Assembly (NCBI RefSeq): GCF_004769575.1
Contig: NZ_RQGA01000007.1
Coordinates: 124,001-188,000 of the forward strand
Length of the DNA: 64,000 nt
Direction: 5' to 3'
Origin: Leptospira perdikensis
GTDB lineage: Bacteria > Spirochaetota > Leptospiria > Leptospirales > Leptospiraceae
Shown: piece by piece, positions 43,148 to 52,254 of the stretch
How the letters are laid out: every line of letters begins with the position of its first letter
Numbering within the stretch: the first letter of the stretch is position 1
The notes under the pieces: model-generated
Told to the model about the DNA's origin: nothing
Databases searched by the model: none
What the model saw: the letters and a program-made list of their open reading frames with translations, nothing else
Program-made: the position numbers and the translations under genes

Positions 43148-44612
43148 CGCGATCTTCTCCTAGGTAAAACTTTTTAGATAAAATCAATTTCACTATGTGA
43201 ATTACATCCGAAATCATATCTCGCAATCGGTATTCCACCTGTCCTACAGGTTTGAAGTAAGAAACAGGAATTTCAATACAACGCATATGAGATCTAACAA
43301 TGTCGATCATCAGTTCGACAATGAACTTACGATCCTGAGTATATAACTGTGGTTTGACTCGCTCGTAAGACTCACGCCAAACAGAAAAAAATTGACAATC
43401 CACATCAGTAAATCGTGGTTCTTGTCCCCACCAAAATACTTCGACCAATTTTCCCATCAGTAAGTTCACTAAACGATAAAGAGGTTTGAGATTGGAACCT
43501 TGTTCGATCATCTGTCTTGTGGTGCGAGTACCAATCACCATATCAGAGTCTTTCATATACTCTAGTAATTTAGGGAAATCTTTGGAACGAAAAGATCCGT
43601 CAGGAGAAACAACAACAATGATATCGCCGGTTGTGTATTCAATTCCCCTTCTCACTTGTTCCCCAAGTCTTGTAGGATCCCCATCACCAGGGAAGGTATA
43701 AGTTTTAACTTTTTCCTTTTTACTGAGTGCCAAAGTTTCGTCTGTTGATTCGTTATCGATAACTATAATTTCATTAAATTTATCTTTGAAATCAACAATC
43801 ACATCAGTGATGGATCTTTCGTTATTGTTTGTTGGTATGACTAAACTTGTTTTAAATTTATGAAATAAATCATTTCTTACTTCATACACTGCATGATAAT
43901 AATCTTGCATCGAGTTGATATTGAAATATTCGCAACTAAGGGTTGTTGCATATACCCCACCTTTTGATTCTTTGGCCATCTTATCGATAACATCTGTGAT
44001 CTCCACAACACCAGACTTAGTCGAAGTTGGAGTTTTTTTGAAAAACTCAAAGTAATCAGGGGTAAAAAAATAGCTACCCAACCCTAGAAGTTCATTGGGA
44101 GGGTTTTCAGGTTTTTCAACCAAATTTAGTATTTTATCATTCTCTAATACAACAGAATAGTTCTTTCGAATTCTTGAAAGTAAAGATGTTTTTACAATCC
44201 CAATCGATGCTGCCATATTGGGATGTTTTTTTAAAACTTTTAGAAAATGATCGTGGTCTGTGCGGTAATAAAACTCATCCCCGAGAATGGTGAGAAATGG
44301 TTCGTGGATGGTTCTTTCGAGACTGGCTACGTCCGAAGCCAATCCTTTTTGAGTCCAATCGACAGGTTCGATCACTACTTTCGGCAATGCCAAACGAATG
44401 TGGTCAATTTCCGAGATGATTTGTTCTTTGAGATGGCCTACCAAAACATAGATCTTTTCAATTCCAAAGGTTTTTACCATCAGTTCCACATTACGGTGGA
44501 GGATGGACTTTCCTTCGATGACGAAGAGAGGTTTTGGAATGAAACTGGTTCGGGGATATGCTCGGGTTCCTTTTCCGGCAGCTGCAATGACCCCAATTCT
44601 AATCTTTTTCAA
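43137..44612 (-). CDS. Sugar nucleotidyltransferase-GT2 fusion protein
   Basis: About 491 residues from a TTG at 44612 (KKIRIGVIAAAGKGTRAYP); the longer frame reaching 44765 runs through the upstream gene and is rejected. Residues 1-235 are a NTP-transferase (GlmU/RfbA-like): AAAGKGTRAYPRTSFIPKP, QKGLASDVASLERTI, EITDVIDKMA. Residues 255-491 are a GT2 glycosyltransferase: TSLVIPTNNNERSITDVIVD, IVIDNESTDETLAL, VVVSPDGSFRSKDFPKLLEY. Both activities seem intact. It may activate a sugar and hand it to the attached transferase. First enzyme gene of the glycan operon. Confidence 0.82.
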   Translation of the reverse strand: MKKIRIGVIAAAGKGTRAYPRTSFIPKPLFVIEGKSILHRNVELMVKTFGIEKIYVLVGHLKEQIISEIDHIRLALPKVVIEPVDWTQKGLASDVASLERTIHEPFLTILGDEFYYRTDHDHFLKVLKKHPNMAASIGIVKTSLLSRIRKNYSVVLENDKILNLVEKPENPPNELLGLGSYFFTPDYFEFFKKTPTSTKSGVVEITDVIDKMAKESKGGVYATTLSCEYFNINSMQDYYHAVYEVRNDLFHKFKTSLVIPTNNNERSITDVIVDFKDKFNEIIVIDNESTDETLALSKKEKVKTYTFPGDGDPTRLGEQVRRGIEYTTGDIIVVVSPDGSFRSKDFPKLLEYMKDSDMVIGTRTTRQMIEQGSNLKPLYRLVNLLMGKLVEVFWWGQEPRFTDVDCQFFSVWRESYERVKPQLYTQDRKFIVELMIDIVRSHMRCIEIPVSYFKPVGQVEYRLRDMISDVIHIVKLILSKKFYLGEDRDGE

Positions 44613-44646
44613 TGTAAAAGGAAAGTCCCTGGAACGAACCCGTGGG

Positions 44647-45294
44647 TCAATTAGAAAAGGTTCGTTTCCACCGGTAGAATTGCAGACCGGGTTCCGATTT
44701 GTATCCTTGGAACGGCTCCCAGGTTCGTTTAGATGGATTCCAGGACTTTTCTGGATCTTTTCCACCCAACCCGTTTAGATGGAAGCCCCAAATGCCTTCT
44801 GTAGTCATCCGTTCTGCCTCAAAACGAACCGCGACAGGACTTCCCACATTGTGTTCTATCACATAAGGTAAGGGAACCTGTTTTCTTGTCCCAAGCAAAG
44901 ATTCCGAAATCTGATAAAGCCCATTCGAATCCGCTTCTAAGCGGAACTGTAAATGGTCACAGTCAAACCGACGAAGGAGTGCCATTTTTTTGCCCCAACT
45001 GTCTGCAGCGCGAATTTGGCAGGCCTCAGGAACTAGGAGGAGACCTGACCCTTCCGTTGTGACCTTTCCCACAAATAATACTTCTTCCCATCCACGAGAA
45101 TTTTGGAACCGTAACTCCTGGGCATTATAAAAAGACTTTCCCTTTTCTGTGAAAATCTCTATTCCTAATATTAGATAGCCATTCTCCGTAGCGAGTTTCT
45201 CGGAAAAATACAAGCCATCCAACGACTTTGCGAAGTTTGGATTCGTCCAAAAGAATGTCAGGGAAAAAAGACCCGCTGCTAGGAATTTATGCAT
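44647..45294 (-). CDS. Exported protein of unknown function
   Basis: 215 residues. Signal peptide MHKFLAAGLFSLTFFWTNPNFA ends at a likely signal peptidase I site. The body is beta-rich with LDGLYFSEKLATENGYLILG, NSRGWEEVLFVGKVT, ACQIRAADSWGKKMALLRRFDCDHLQF (two Cys) and a Trp/Gly-rich C-terminus. No family recognised. Its start codon overlaps that of the divergent metallopeptidase gene in ATGCAT (45289-45294). It runs into the nucleotidyltransferase gene with a 34-base gap, so it may belong to the glycan operon. Confidence 0.65.
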   Translation of the reverse strand: MHKFLAAGLFSLTFFWTNPNFAKSLDGLYFSEKLATENGYLILGIEIFTEKGKSFYNAQELRFQNSRGWEEVLFVGKVTTEGSGLLLVPEACQIRAADSWGKKMALLRRFDCDHLQFRLEADSNGLYQISESLLGTRKQVPLPYVIEHNVGSPVAVRFEAERMTTEGIWGFHLNGLGGKDPEKSWNPSKRTWEPFQGYKSEPGLQFYRWKRTFSN

Positions 45295-46797
45295 TTGAAA
45301 CGACTGATCCTTTTTCCTATTCTTTTCATAACATCATTCACGTCTGATTGCAATCTCCTAAATCCACAAATAGAAAAAAATAACAACCTGCTCCTACTCC
45401 TGGGTGCGTATTCTTTATATGGAGCCAGTTGTGTGAATGGTCCAGATATCTGGGCAAGGGATCTAACAACATCAAGTAGTGTTTGTGTAGCGGTAGATTT
45501 AGTAAGTTCTGGGACCAACGTAGAAGTTTATAAAGAAAGATCGTTATTCGTTAATTACGATTTAGTTAAGTTTGCTCGTGATTTTGATACAATTACTTAT
45601 CCTATATTGATATCTACATTTGGGGCACCGAGTGATGTGGATGGTGACGGTAAAGTAAAAATTCTCGTCATGGACATTCGAGATGGTGCAACAGCAAACA
45701 GTGCTTATGTGGCTGGATACTACGACCCAGTGAACTACTTCCCAGACAATATATTCTCACGGGTTCGTTCCAATTACGCAGAAGTTTTATATTTAGATGG
45801 GAAAGAACTGATAGCAGCAGTTAATTATGATCCCAATGCGTTTGCTTCCACTGCAGCCCATGAATTCCAACATCTATTACGGTATCCCAGAATGAGGAAT
45901 GCAAACCAAACCGACGAACTTTGGATCAACGAAGGTACAAGCGAAGTGTCAAGTGACATTGCAGGATATGGACCCCAAAATAGTCGAATGGATTGTTATT
46001 CGGGAGTCAATGATTCGCGTTGTAATGATGGGATCAATGGGGTCTCACTAATCGACTGGGATAGTTCTAATTCTGATATCTTAAAACAATATTCCTATGC
46101 CTATGTCTTTATGCGTTATCTCTATGATATCTCTGGAACCACCAATACACAAAGACAAACCTTCTTTCGAGAAACTGTCATTGGGGCATCTGGGACAAGG
46201 GCAAATTCGACAGGGAACCTAATCACCTTGTTTAGAACTGCTGCTCCCAATTTCGATTCTTCATTACTCGGTTCACAAAACTCTGATGTATTCTTTCGCA
46301 TCTTTACTTTACTCAGTGCTCAAAGTTTTGGACTAGCCAATCTTACTGCCGTAGAACAAGTGACAAGTGATGCTACCGCACCGACAACAATCAACCTCAG
46401 TGCGGCCCTAACCAGATATCCTTTTTCCGCAAATTTTACTAGGATCATCACAAATCCAGTCGCACCCACGACAGCAAAAACTTCCATCAAACAAGGATCC
46501 ACAAACTTCTATAATACGGGAACACCTTCCATTTCTGCTGGTTCATCTAGAAAAAACTATGGACGGGTTACTACAGGAACAACTAAAGGAATTTTCTTTT
46601 GGGCGGATGCCCCTTCCGGGTTGACTACAAATTTAAAATATGTGCAAACGGACAATGAGGGAACGGTTCCTTCCATTCCACAAAAACCTCGTTCCCTCAA
46701 ATCAGTGATTGAATCCTCCACTGGGCCTATACCCATTTGTGGAATCGAATTTACAGACGATTCGGTTCGTACTTCCGAAAGTATTCCAATAGAATAG
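45289..46797 (+). CDS. M30 (hyicolysin)-like zinc metallopeptidase lipoprotein
   Basis: 502 residues from ATG 45289. Lipoprotein signal ending FITSFTSDC; the mature N-terminus has NPQIEKNNNLLLLLGAYSLY. Zinc motif HEFQH in TAAHEFQHLLRYPR is followed after about 20 residues by a Glu in ELWINEGTSEVSSDIAGYG, the likely third ligand; this HEFQH...NEGxSE pattern is that of M30-like peptidases. DVDGDGKVKILVMDIRDG looks like a calcium-loop beta hairpin. Predicted surface or secreted protease. It overlaps the convergent DUF1574 gene by 47 bases. Confidence 0.72.
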   Translation: MHLKRLILFPILFITSFTSDCNLLNPQIEKNNNLLLLLGAYSLYGASCVNGPDIWARDLTTSSSVCVAVDLVSSGTNVEVYKERSLFVNYDLVKFARDFDTITYPILISTFGAPSDVDGDGKVKILVMDIRDGATANSAYVAGYYDPVNYFPDNIFSRVRSNYAEVLYLDGKELIAAVNYDPNAFASTAAHEFQHLLRYPRMRNANQTDELWINEGTSEVSSDIAGYGPQNSRMDCYSGVNDSRCNDGINGVSLIDWDSSNSDILKQYSYAYVFMRYLYDISGTTNTQRQTFFRETVIGASGTRANSTGNLITLFRTAAPNFDSSLLGSQNSDVFFRIFTLLSAQSFGLANLTAVEQVTSDATAPTTINLSAALTRYPFSANFTRIITNPVAPTTAKTSIKQGSTNFYNTGTPSISAGSSRKNYGRVTTGTTKGIFFWADAPSGLTTNLKYVQTDNEGTVPSIPQKPRSLKSVIESSTGPIPICGIEFTDDSVRTSESIPIE

Positions 46798-47812
46798 AAC
46801 GCATTAGACTACGATAACAATCCTTTGCTACGTGCCCTCCATCTGCAAACGCATTACAGGTATAAGACGGATCGTTCTTCAGTTTCAGAATTGAGAAATT
46901 TTTACTGGATGTGAGTGTATCGATTTCCTTTTCCCAAGTTTTCACCAGAGCCTCTTTTTCCATTAGAGCTTCAAAGTCAGGAGAAGAAAGTGGCCAAACA
47001 ATCACCGTTTTGATTTTTTCTGCCTGCAATCGGTCTAATATTTTTTCATAAAAACCAAATTGCATGGGACTACGAACGTAAGATGCAAATAACCAATCCA
47101 GAGTTCTATGGCTTGTCATTTGTAAAGAATTGGAATCCTTTTCCATATAATTGTCTATAGGAGAAAGTCCATTTCCATTATGAGTCAGGATATAATCATA
47201 AGTTGCCTGATGCATTCCAATAGCGTTATCCAAATACGGATTTTTATAATTTTTCCACATTTGGTCTATATAGGGTTTATAAGTTCCCACTGCAAAAAGT
47301 TTACGACCCAGATAAAAAGAGGCATGGTCTTTTCCAAACAAACCCAAATTAGAAAGAACATAGGATAAATCGAAACTATAAGTTAGGTTTGAACTTTTGA
47401 ATACTGAGTTTTGGTTGAACTGATTTGGATCGGTTTCCATAACAACGAGATCTGGTTTAATGCCCGCATCCAAAATCTTTGTTAGCTGAAAGTCATAATA
47501 AGCAGGTGTGGTTACCGCGGAAGAAAGGTTGTAAACATCCCAATCCGGATAAAAAGAAACCAATTCATCATGATCAAAATAAAGTAACCGCGACGAACCC
47601 AAAATGAGCATGATTTTTTTGACTTTGGGAGAATGAACTCCCGGTTTTTCAGTAAGGAGTTTTTCTAAAAAATCCGACTTGGCTTTATAATTAACAGCCG
47701 TTAAGTCAATCTTAGTAATTGTCTGAATGTAGGGAATTCTAAATATAGAATCAACAACAAACAAAAACAGTAAAAGGATAACCGGGTAAAAAAGAAACCG
47801 TGCCTTGAGCAT
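46751..47812 (-). CDS. DUF1574 family membrane-anchored protein
   Basis: 353 residues. N-terminal membrane anchor (FLFYPVILLLFLFVVDSIF) and a large extracytoplasmic domain. KIMLILGSSRLLYFDHDELV resembles an SGNH-like block I (GSSR). PDLVVMETDPNQFNQNSVFK and the C-terminal Cys pair around YTCNAFADGGHVAKDCY, with Asp/His, complete the pattern I associate with Leptospira DUF1574. Function unknown, perhaps glycan acyl transfer. Overlaps the convergent metallopeptidase gene by 47 bases. Related in style to the SGNH-like gene of the glycan operon. Confidence 0.75.
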   Translation of the reverse strand: MLKARFLFYPVILLLFLFVVDSIFRIPYIQTITKIDLTAVNYKAKSDFLEKLLTEKPGVHSPKVKKIMLILGSSRLLYFDHDELVSFYPDWDVYNLSSAVTTPAYYDFQLTKILDAGIKPDLVVMETDPNQFNQNSVFKSSNLTYSFDLSYVLSNLGLFGKDHASFYLGRKLFAVGTYKPYIDQMWKNYKNPYLDNAIGMHQATYDYILTHNGNGLSPIDNYMEKDSNSLQMTSHRTLDWLFASYVRSPMQFGFYEKILDRLQAEKIKTVIVWPLSSPDFEALMEKEALVKTWEKEIDTLTSSKNFSILKLKNDPSYTCNAFADGGHVAKDCYRSLMRSILLEYFRKYEPNRL

Positions 47813-47862
47813 ATCTGAAAGGAGAAAGGAAACGGATTTAATTGTAAAGCGAATTGAGACAC

Positions 47863-47888
47863 CTCCCTCGATGTTTCGGTCGAGGGAG
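47863..47888 (-). terminator. Hairpin after the 120-residue protein gene, possible terminator
   Basis: Perfect 9-base arms CTCCCTCGA (47863-47871) / TCGAGGGAG (47880-47888) with an 8-base loop. It lies 8 bases past the stop at 47897 of the minus-strand gene. No T-run follows, so it may need Rho or act only as a stabilising 3' stem. Confidence 0.4.
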
Positions 47889-47896
47889 TCGAAGTT

Positions 47897-48259
47897 TTAA
47901 GCGACTTGGATACGAGCTAGTTTGCGTTTCTTTTTTAGATTTACAAACCAATCATCCGAGTTACGGACATGGCTTACTAACTTTTTCACGTATTCCCGAT
48001 TTTCCGGATTCAAAATCTCACGTGCTTCTTGAATGATTTCTTCTACAGTCTTCACATGAAAGGTAAAATAACTAGTAAAGAGCTCGTAATACTCTCTGTC
48101 TGTATTCTCCCAGTCCTTTGACTGAATGTCATTGTAAAACTCAGATAACTGTGGTATGTCGATCTCAGGTGTCGCATCAAAATGATTGTTCATCATAGCG
48201 ATACGGTCTGTTATATCAGTTAATTTCTGGAAATACGGTTCCAATTCAGGATATTCCAT
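47897..48259 (-). CDS. Small cytoplasmic helical protein, unknown function
   Basis: 120 residues, no signal peptide or membrane segment, strongly acidic in the middle and basic at the C-terminus (VNLKKKRKLARIQVA). Predicted almost entirely helical with amphipathic segments such as FYNDIQSKDWENTDREYYELF and KTVEEIIQEAREIL. Ribosome site AAGGAGGG lies shortly before the start. No recognised family. A hairpin follows the gene. Confidence 0.65.
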   Translation of the reverse strand: MEYPELEPYFQKLTDITDRIAMMNNHFDATPEIDIPQLSEFYNDIQSKDWENTDREYYELFTSYFTFHVKTVEEIIQEAREILNPENREYVKKLVSHVRNSDDWFVNLKKKRKLARIQVA

Positions 48260-48317
48260 CTTCGAACCCTCCTTAACAACCCTTACTTTTACCAGGATTT
48301 TAGAAAGGGTCTAGAGA

Positions 48318-48773
48318 TCAAGATTTTTTAAAAAATTTAGTGATATCTGGATTTTGTTTTAGAAAGTCTTTTAAGTGAATGGCTTGCCCATCCCAAGCTT
48401 CTTTGGCTCCTTCAATCCAAACATCAGAACCATCTCCGTCAGGGAATCCACCATTAATGATTGTTAGCTGAGATTTGTCCCCACCTTTGGATTCAAATAA
48501 TAATTGTAAAAAAATGGCACCACTTGGATCTGCTGGATGGTCTTTCCACTCCATAACCAATTCTTTCAGTGGTTCTATCTTTTTGTAGGTACCATGAGTG
48601 GTAAAATCACCCTCTAGTCCTAATTTCCATGTCCAAGAGAAGTCACCACCTACCTTCGGTCTTCCTTTTACCTCGTCCGCCAACCAATGTACTAACACTT
48701 CATAGACGGTAACTCCCGACCACAATCGTTCTATTGGTTCATCAAAGGTAAATACAGACTTCGTTTCTCTCAT
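48318..48773 (-). CDS. SRPBCC/START-type (AHSA1-like) protein
   Basis: About 151 residues from ATG 48773 (a TTG start at 48809 adds 12 residues). The Bet v1/SRPBCC fold is suggested by FTFDEPIERLWSGVTVYEVLVHWL, WTWKLGLEGDFTTHGTYKKIEPLKELVMEW and a C-terminal long helix WDGQAIHLKDFLKQNPDITKF. Binds a hydrophobic ligand or assists protein folding in relatives; specific role unknown. Start uncertain. Confidence 0.65.
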   Translation of the reverse strand: MRETKSVFTFDEPIERLWSGVTVYEVLVHWLADEVKGRPKVGGDFSWTWKLGLEGDFTTHGTYKKIEPLKELVMEWKDHPADPSGAIFLQLLFESKGGDKSQLTIINGGFPDGDGSDVWIEGAKEAWDGQAIHLKDFLKQNPDITKFFKKS

Positions 48774-48877
48774 AGACAGAGTAGTAAAGGTTTGGGTTTT
48801 CTTTGGCAAGATGTTTTTTTAAAGTAAGAACACTACTGATAACGGTTCGTTACCAGTAAGTTTGTGTTTTGTACGAG

Positions 48878-50191
48878 TTAGATATTCAGATTGTTTGGCC
48901 TAACATAAACAGATTGAACTACACTGATATTTCTCATTTGAAACGCTGCCGCACAATAAGCTAAATAATATCTCCACTTTCTGATAAAAGTTTCACTATA
49001 ACCCTGGTTTCTTACCTCAAGGATGTTTTCTTCAAAACTCTTTAGCCAAAACCGTAAAGTCTTCGCATAACTAAGACCCAGATCTTCCAGATGGAAAAGA
49101 TACATGTCACCTGTACGGTTGATGGCTTGGTTCATTCGCCCAATTGAAGGGAGTAAAGAACCCGGGAAAATATGTTTCTGAATGAAATCGATTCCCTTTT
49201 TGAACGAAGTAAACCGGGAATCAGGGCAAGTGATGACTTGAAGAGCCATAATCCCATCCTTTGTGAGAAGGTCTTGGCACTTTTGAAAGAAGGTTTCGTA
49301 AAATGCATCTCCTACCGCCTCTAACATTTCTACAGAAACAATTTTTGTAAATTGTCCTTCTAACTTTCGATAATCCTGAATGCGAATTTCGATTTTATCA
49401 CTAAGTCCTTCCTTCTCGATTTTTTCTTTAGCAAAACTATATTGTTCTTCGGAAAGGGTCACAGTAGTAACACGGCATCCATAATTTTTTGCAGCATGGA
49501 TCGACAAAAATCCCCACCCACTTCCAATTTCCAAAAGATGATCGGCTGGATTTAACTTCAACTTTTGACAGAGTTTATCTACCTTCTTAGTTTGTGCCTC
49601 TTCTAATGTATCTTCAAGTGCTTCGAAATAAGCAGAACTATAAGTCATCGTTGGATCTAAAAATAATTTATAAAATCGATTCCCCAAATCATAATGTTCT
49701 ACAATATTTTTTTTACTGCCGGTTAAGGTGTTCTTTCTCAAAAAATGCAGGAATTTATTACCTAAATTGAATAAATCCAAATGGAATAATTTCTTTTTGG
49801 CACCCGACATATTCGGACTATCATCCACATTCAAAATAAACCACGAGATTACATTTTCAATTGAATCGGTTTCCCAATCTCCAGTTAAATAAGATTCCGA
49901 AAACCCAATGTCACCATATAACACTGATTTTTTGAAAAAAACCGGATCCTTCACATGAACGAGAGCTGAGTGAAATTTTGAGTCGAACAAAGAATCGGGA
50001 TCACCGATGACCACTTGTTCTCCATCAGGAAGGATCATTCGTAAGGATCCTCTTTTCATGGAACTCATTGCTTTAAAAAAAATTTTCCTATAAATAGGAA
50101 ACTGATCTGTGATAGACTTGTTCTTTAATTCGGTAAAAAGTTTTGAATCAATCGTGTCTTGTAAGAGGGACTGGTTCTGTGATTTTTCCAA
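48878..50191 (-). CDS. Cyclopropane-fatty-acyl-phospholipid synthase-like SAM methyltransferase
   Basis: 437 residues. N-terminal lipid-interacting domain, then SAM fold: LLEIGSGWGFLSIHAAKN, VTLSEEQYSFAKEKI, KIVSVEMLEAVGDAFYETFF. Active-site region IEHYDLGNRFYKLFLDPTMTYSSAYF-type elements and the C-terminal AYCAAAFQMRNISVVQ with the conserved Cys match CFA synthases. Transfers a methylene group to unsaturated acyl chains of phospholipids. Last gene of a lipid module with DUF1365 and the FAD oxidoreductase; overlaps DUF1365 by 44 bases. Related modules make cyclopropane or furan fatty acids, so the product is not certain. Confidence 0.85.
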   Translation of the reverse strand: MEKSQNQSLLQDTIDSKLFTELKNKSITDQFPIYRKIFFKAMSSMKRGSLRMILPDGEQVVIGDPDSLFDSKFHSALVHVKDPVFFKKSVLYGDIGFSESYLTGDWETDSIENVISWFILNVDDSPNMSGAKKKLFHLDLFNLGNKFLHFLRKNTLTGSKKNIVEHYDLGNRFYKLFLDPTMTYSSAYFEALEDTLEEAQTKKVDKLCQKLKLNPADHLLEIGSGWGFLSIHAAKNYGCRVTTVTLSEEQYSFAKEKIEKEGLSDKIEIRIQDYRKLEGQFTKIVSVEMLEAVGDAFYETFFQKCQDLLTKDGIMALQVITCPDSRFTSFKKGIDFIQKHIFPGSLLPSIGRMNQAINRTGDMYLFHLEDLGLSYAKTLRFWLKSFEENILEVRNQGYSETFIRKWRYYLAYCAAAFQMRNISVVQSVYVRPNNLNI

Positions 50192-50966
50192 GGGGAACTC
50201 CTGTTTGTTTCTCTAAGTTTTGGTGTTTCGAAATGTATGGAATTTTTTTGACCCATAACTTGAACGCCTGCCAATGAATCAATGTTATTATTTTGACGGT
50301 GATAAATGGGAATCGGGCAAAAAGTTTTAATAAGTATTTTGATTGGAATGGAATTTTTTTTCCAAGAAAGGAAGTAACTAAAATTCGTTTTCCATTTTCG
50401 AAAGAGTCGACACCAATCTGTAATTCTTCTTTCGGTACATTCAATCGAAACTCAAATTCGGAATCTAAAGGAATGAAAGGTGAGACATAAAAATTCTTCT
50501 GTTCTCTAATGTACACTTCAGGATCAGCAATCGTTCCTTTTGTCTTCTTAAAGTATCCAAGATAGGGTTTGATTTCGCCAAACGTATTCCCGACTTCCGC
50601 AATGGATACTAGGGGCTCCCCTGCCTTATCATAACAAAAATAAAAACTGACGGGATTAAACCCATAACCAAGGATACGAAGGTTGGTTAGAAGAAATATC
50701 TTTCCAATGTTTGTGACCCCAGAGGCTTCGAGAAAGGCCTTTATATTTTCATAAACGTTCTCTTTTCCAAACTGGATATGGTCTTTGTCATAAAAGGAAA
50801 AAAGATTCCATCGGTTTCTGGAAAACCAAAAACTTTTGTGGGACAACTGGTCTATTTCGGAAAGGTCCAAATAAAAATTGAATATTTTGTATTGGAACTT
50901 GTTTGGTTTTGGGGCGGTCCGGGCATGAAATACATCCGCCGCATACATGCAGGAATTTAAGTCCAT
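50148..50966 (-). CDS. DUF1365 family protein
   Basis: 272 residues. N-terminal signature NSCMYAADVFHARTAPKPNKFQYKIFNFYLDLSEI, then ILGYGFNPVSFYFCYDKAGEPLVSIAEVGNTFGE and KNFYVSPFIPLDSEFEF, all hallmarks of DUF1365. Cytoplasmic or membrane-peripheral. Encoded between the FAD-dependent oxidoreductase and CFA-synthase-like genes, a gene trio seen in many bacteria. Role in fatty-acid modification is inferred from this context. Overlaps both neighbours (10 and 44 bases). Confidence 0.85.
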   Translation of the reverse strand: MDLNSCMYAADVFHARTAPKPNKFQYKIFNFYLDLSEIDQLSHKSFWFSRNRWNLFSFYDKDHIQFGKENVYENIKAFLEASGVTNIGKIFLLTNLRILGYGFNPVSFYFCYDKAGEPLVSIAEVGNTFGEIKPYLGYFKKTKGTIADPEVYIREQKNFYVSPFIPLDSEFEFRLNVPKEELQIGVDSFENGKRILVTSFLGKKIPFQSKYLLKLFARFPFITVKIITLIHWQAFKLWVKKIPYISKHQNLEKQTGVPLGKITEPVPLTRHD

Positions 50967-52228
50967 GGATCCCTTTTTAAAATACTCCGAGAGACATTCA
51001 CTGCGGACAAAAATCCATCTTCGTGAAATCCATACCGAAAATAAGCACCGGCATAATAAATAGGGCCATTTTGATTCAACTCAAAAAGGCGACTTTGACC
51101 AAGAGAGGCTTCTACAGAAAATAGCGGATGTTCATAATCGATTTTTTTGATAATTTTATCTTTCTCAACACGTCCTGGGTCGTTGATCGTTACAAAATAA
51201 TTTTGTTTTTTAGAAACATTTTGCAAACGGTTCATCCAATAGATGGTATACGGATCTTGTTTTCCCATCTCCCCTTCTACAATTTTATAATTCCAACTCG
51301 ACCAACATGAGGAAATTTTTGGCATATCACTCGCATCCGTATGGAGAGTGGCAGTATTGTGTTGGTATTTGTAAAGGGGAAGAAGTTCATTCTCTAATTT
51401 CGTAGGATTTCCTAGTAATTTCGCAGAAATATGGCCATGGGTGGCAAGTAAAACTTTATCAAAAACTTGCTTTTTATTCTCACCAAACACAAGTTCTACC
51501 TTTCCATCCGTAGTTCTGTTCACTTGTTTCACAGGAGTGTTCAAACGAATGAGATCTTTAATGGGTGGAATGATTCGTTTTATATACTCATGAGATCCAC
51601 CGTCCACGGTATACCATTGGTGTTGGGTATTCAGACCCAAAAATCCATGGTTATAAAAAAAACGAATGAGTGACTTAGCGGGGAACTCCAACATAAGATC
51701 AGGAGGAGTAGACCAAACTGCTGAACTCATAGGAATTAAATAGAAGTTGAGGATGTCTTTCCCAAATCCGAAGGTTTCCATGTACTGACCCAAATTCCAA
51801 GTATCATACTTAGGATCTTCTAAAATCTTTGGTGCCGACTTGTTAAACCTGTCTATCTCAAGTAACATCTTCAAATATCGAGGGCGGAAAAGATTCTTTT
51901 TCTGGGCAAATAATCCGGTTAGGCCTGAACCACAAAACTCTAATTTGGTGGGATCATGTTGGACACTAAAAGACATATCCGATTTTTTTGTCGGAACATT
52001 TAGTGTTTGGAATAGTCTAAGTAAGTTTGGATAGGTGACATGATTGAACACAATGAACCCGGTATCAATCGGAATGGAAACTCCATCCTCTTCTACCATA
52101 ACAGTATTCGTATGACCACCTATATAATCGGCACTGTCAAATATGGTTAAATCAAAATCATTTTTTAAAAAGTACGCAGAACCGAGACCAGCGATTCCCG
52201 TACCAACAATAGCTAATGTTTCTTTCAC
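50957..52228 (-). CDS. FAD-dependent oxidoreductase of the DUF1365/CFA module (amine-oxidase fold)
   Basis: 423 residues. N-terminal FAD motif LAIVGTGIAGLGSAYFLKND with ADYIGGHTNTVMVEEDGV, SIPIDTGFIVFNHVTYPNL and C-terminal GPIYYAGAYFRYGFHEDGFLSAVNVSRSIL, the pattern of NAD(P)/FAD-binding proteins found beside CFA synthases. Predicted to act on acyl chains of phospholipids (desaturation or oxidation) before or after methylation; inference from context. First gene of the lipid module, 26 bases after pyrF. Confidence 0.85.
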   Translation of the reverse strand: MKETLAIVGTGIAGLGSAYFLKNDFDLTIFDSADYIGGHTNTVMVEEDGVSIPIDTGFIVFNHVTYPNLLRLFQTLNVPTKKSDMSFSVQHDPTKLEFCGSGLTGLFAQKKNLFRPRYLKMLLEIDRFNKSAPKILEDPKYDTWNLGQYMETFGFGKDILNFYLIPMSSAVWSTPPDLMLEFPAKSLIRFFYNHGFLGLNTQHQWYTVDGGSHEYIKRIIPPIKDLIRLNTPVKQVNRTTDGKVELVFGENKKQVFDKVLLATHGHISAKLLGNPTKLENELLPLYKYQHNTATLHTDASDMPKISSCWSSWNYKIVEGEMGKQDPYTIYWMNRLQNVSKKQNYFVTINDPGRVEKDKIIKKIDYEHPLFSVEASLGQSRLFELNQNGPIYYAGAYFRYGFHEDGFLSAVNVSRSILKRDPWT

Positions 52229-52254
52229 TTGTTTCCCTGGTGGTGATTAGACCG

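Noticed and set aside
44613..44765. 51-residue N-terminal extension of the nucleotidyltransferase-GT2 fusion
   Set aside because: It overlaps the upstream exported protein gene and lacks any family match; TTG 44612 gives the normal start of the fold.
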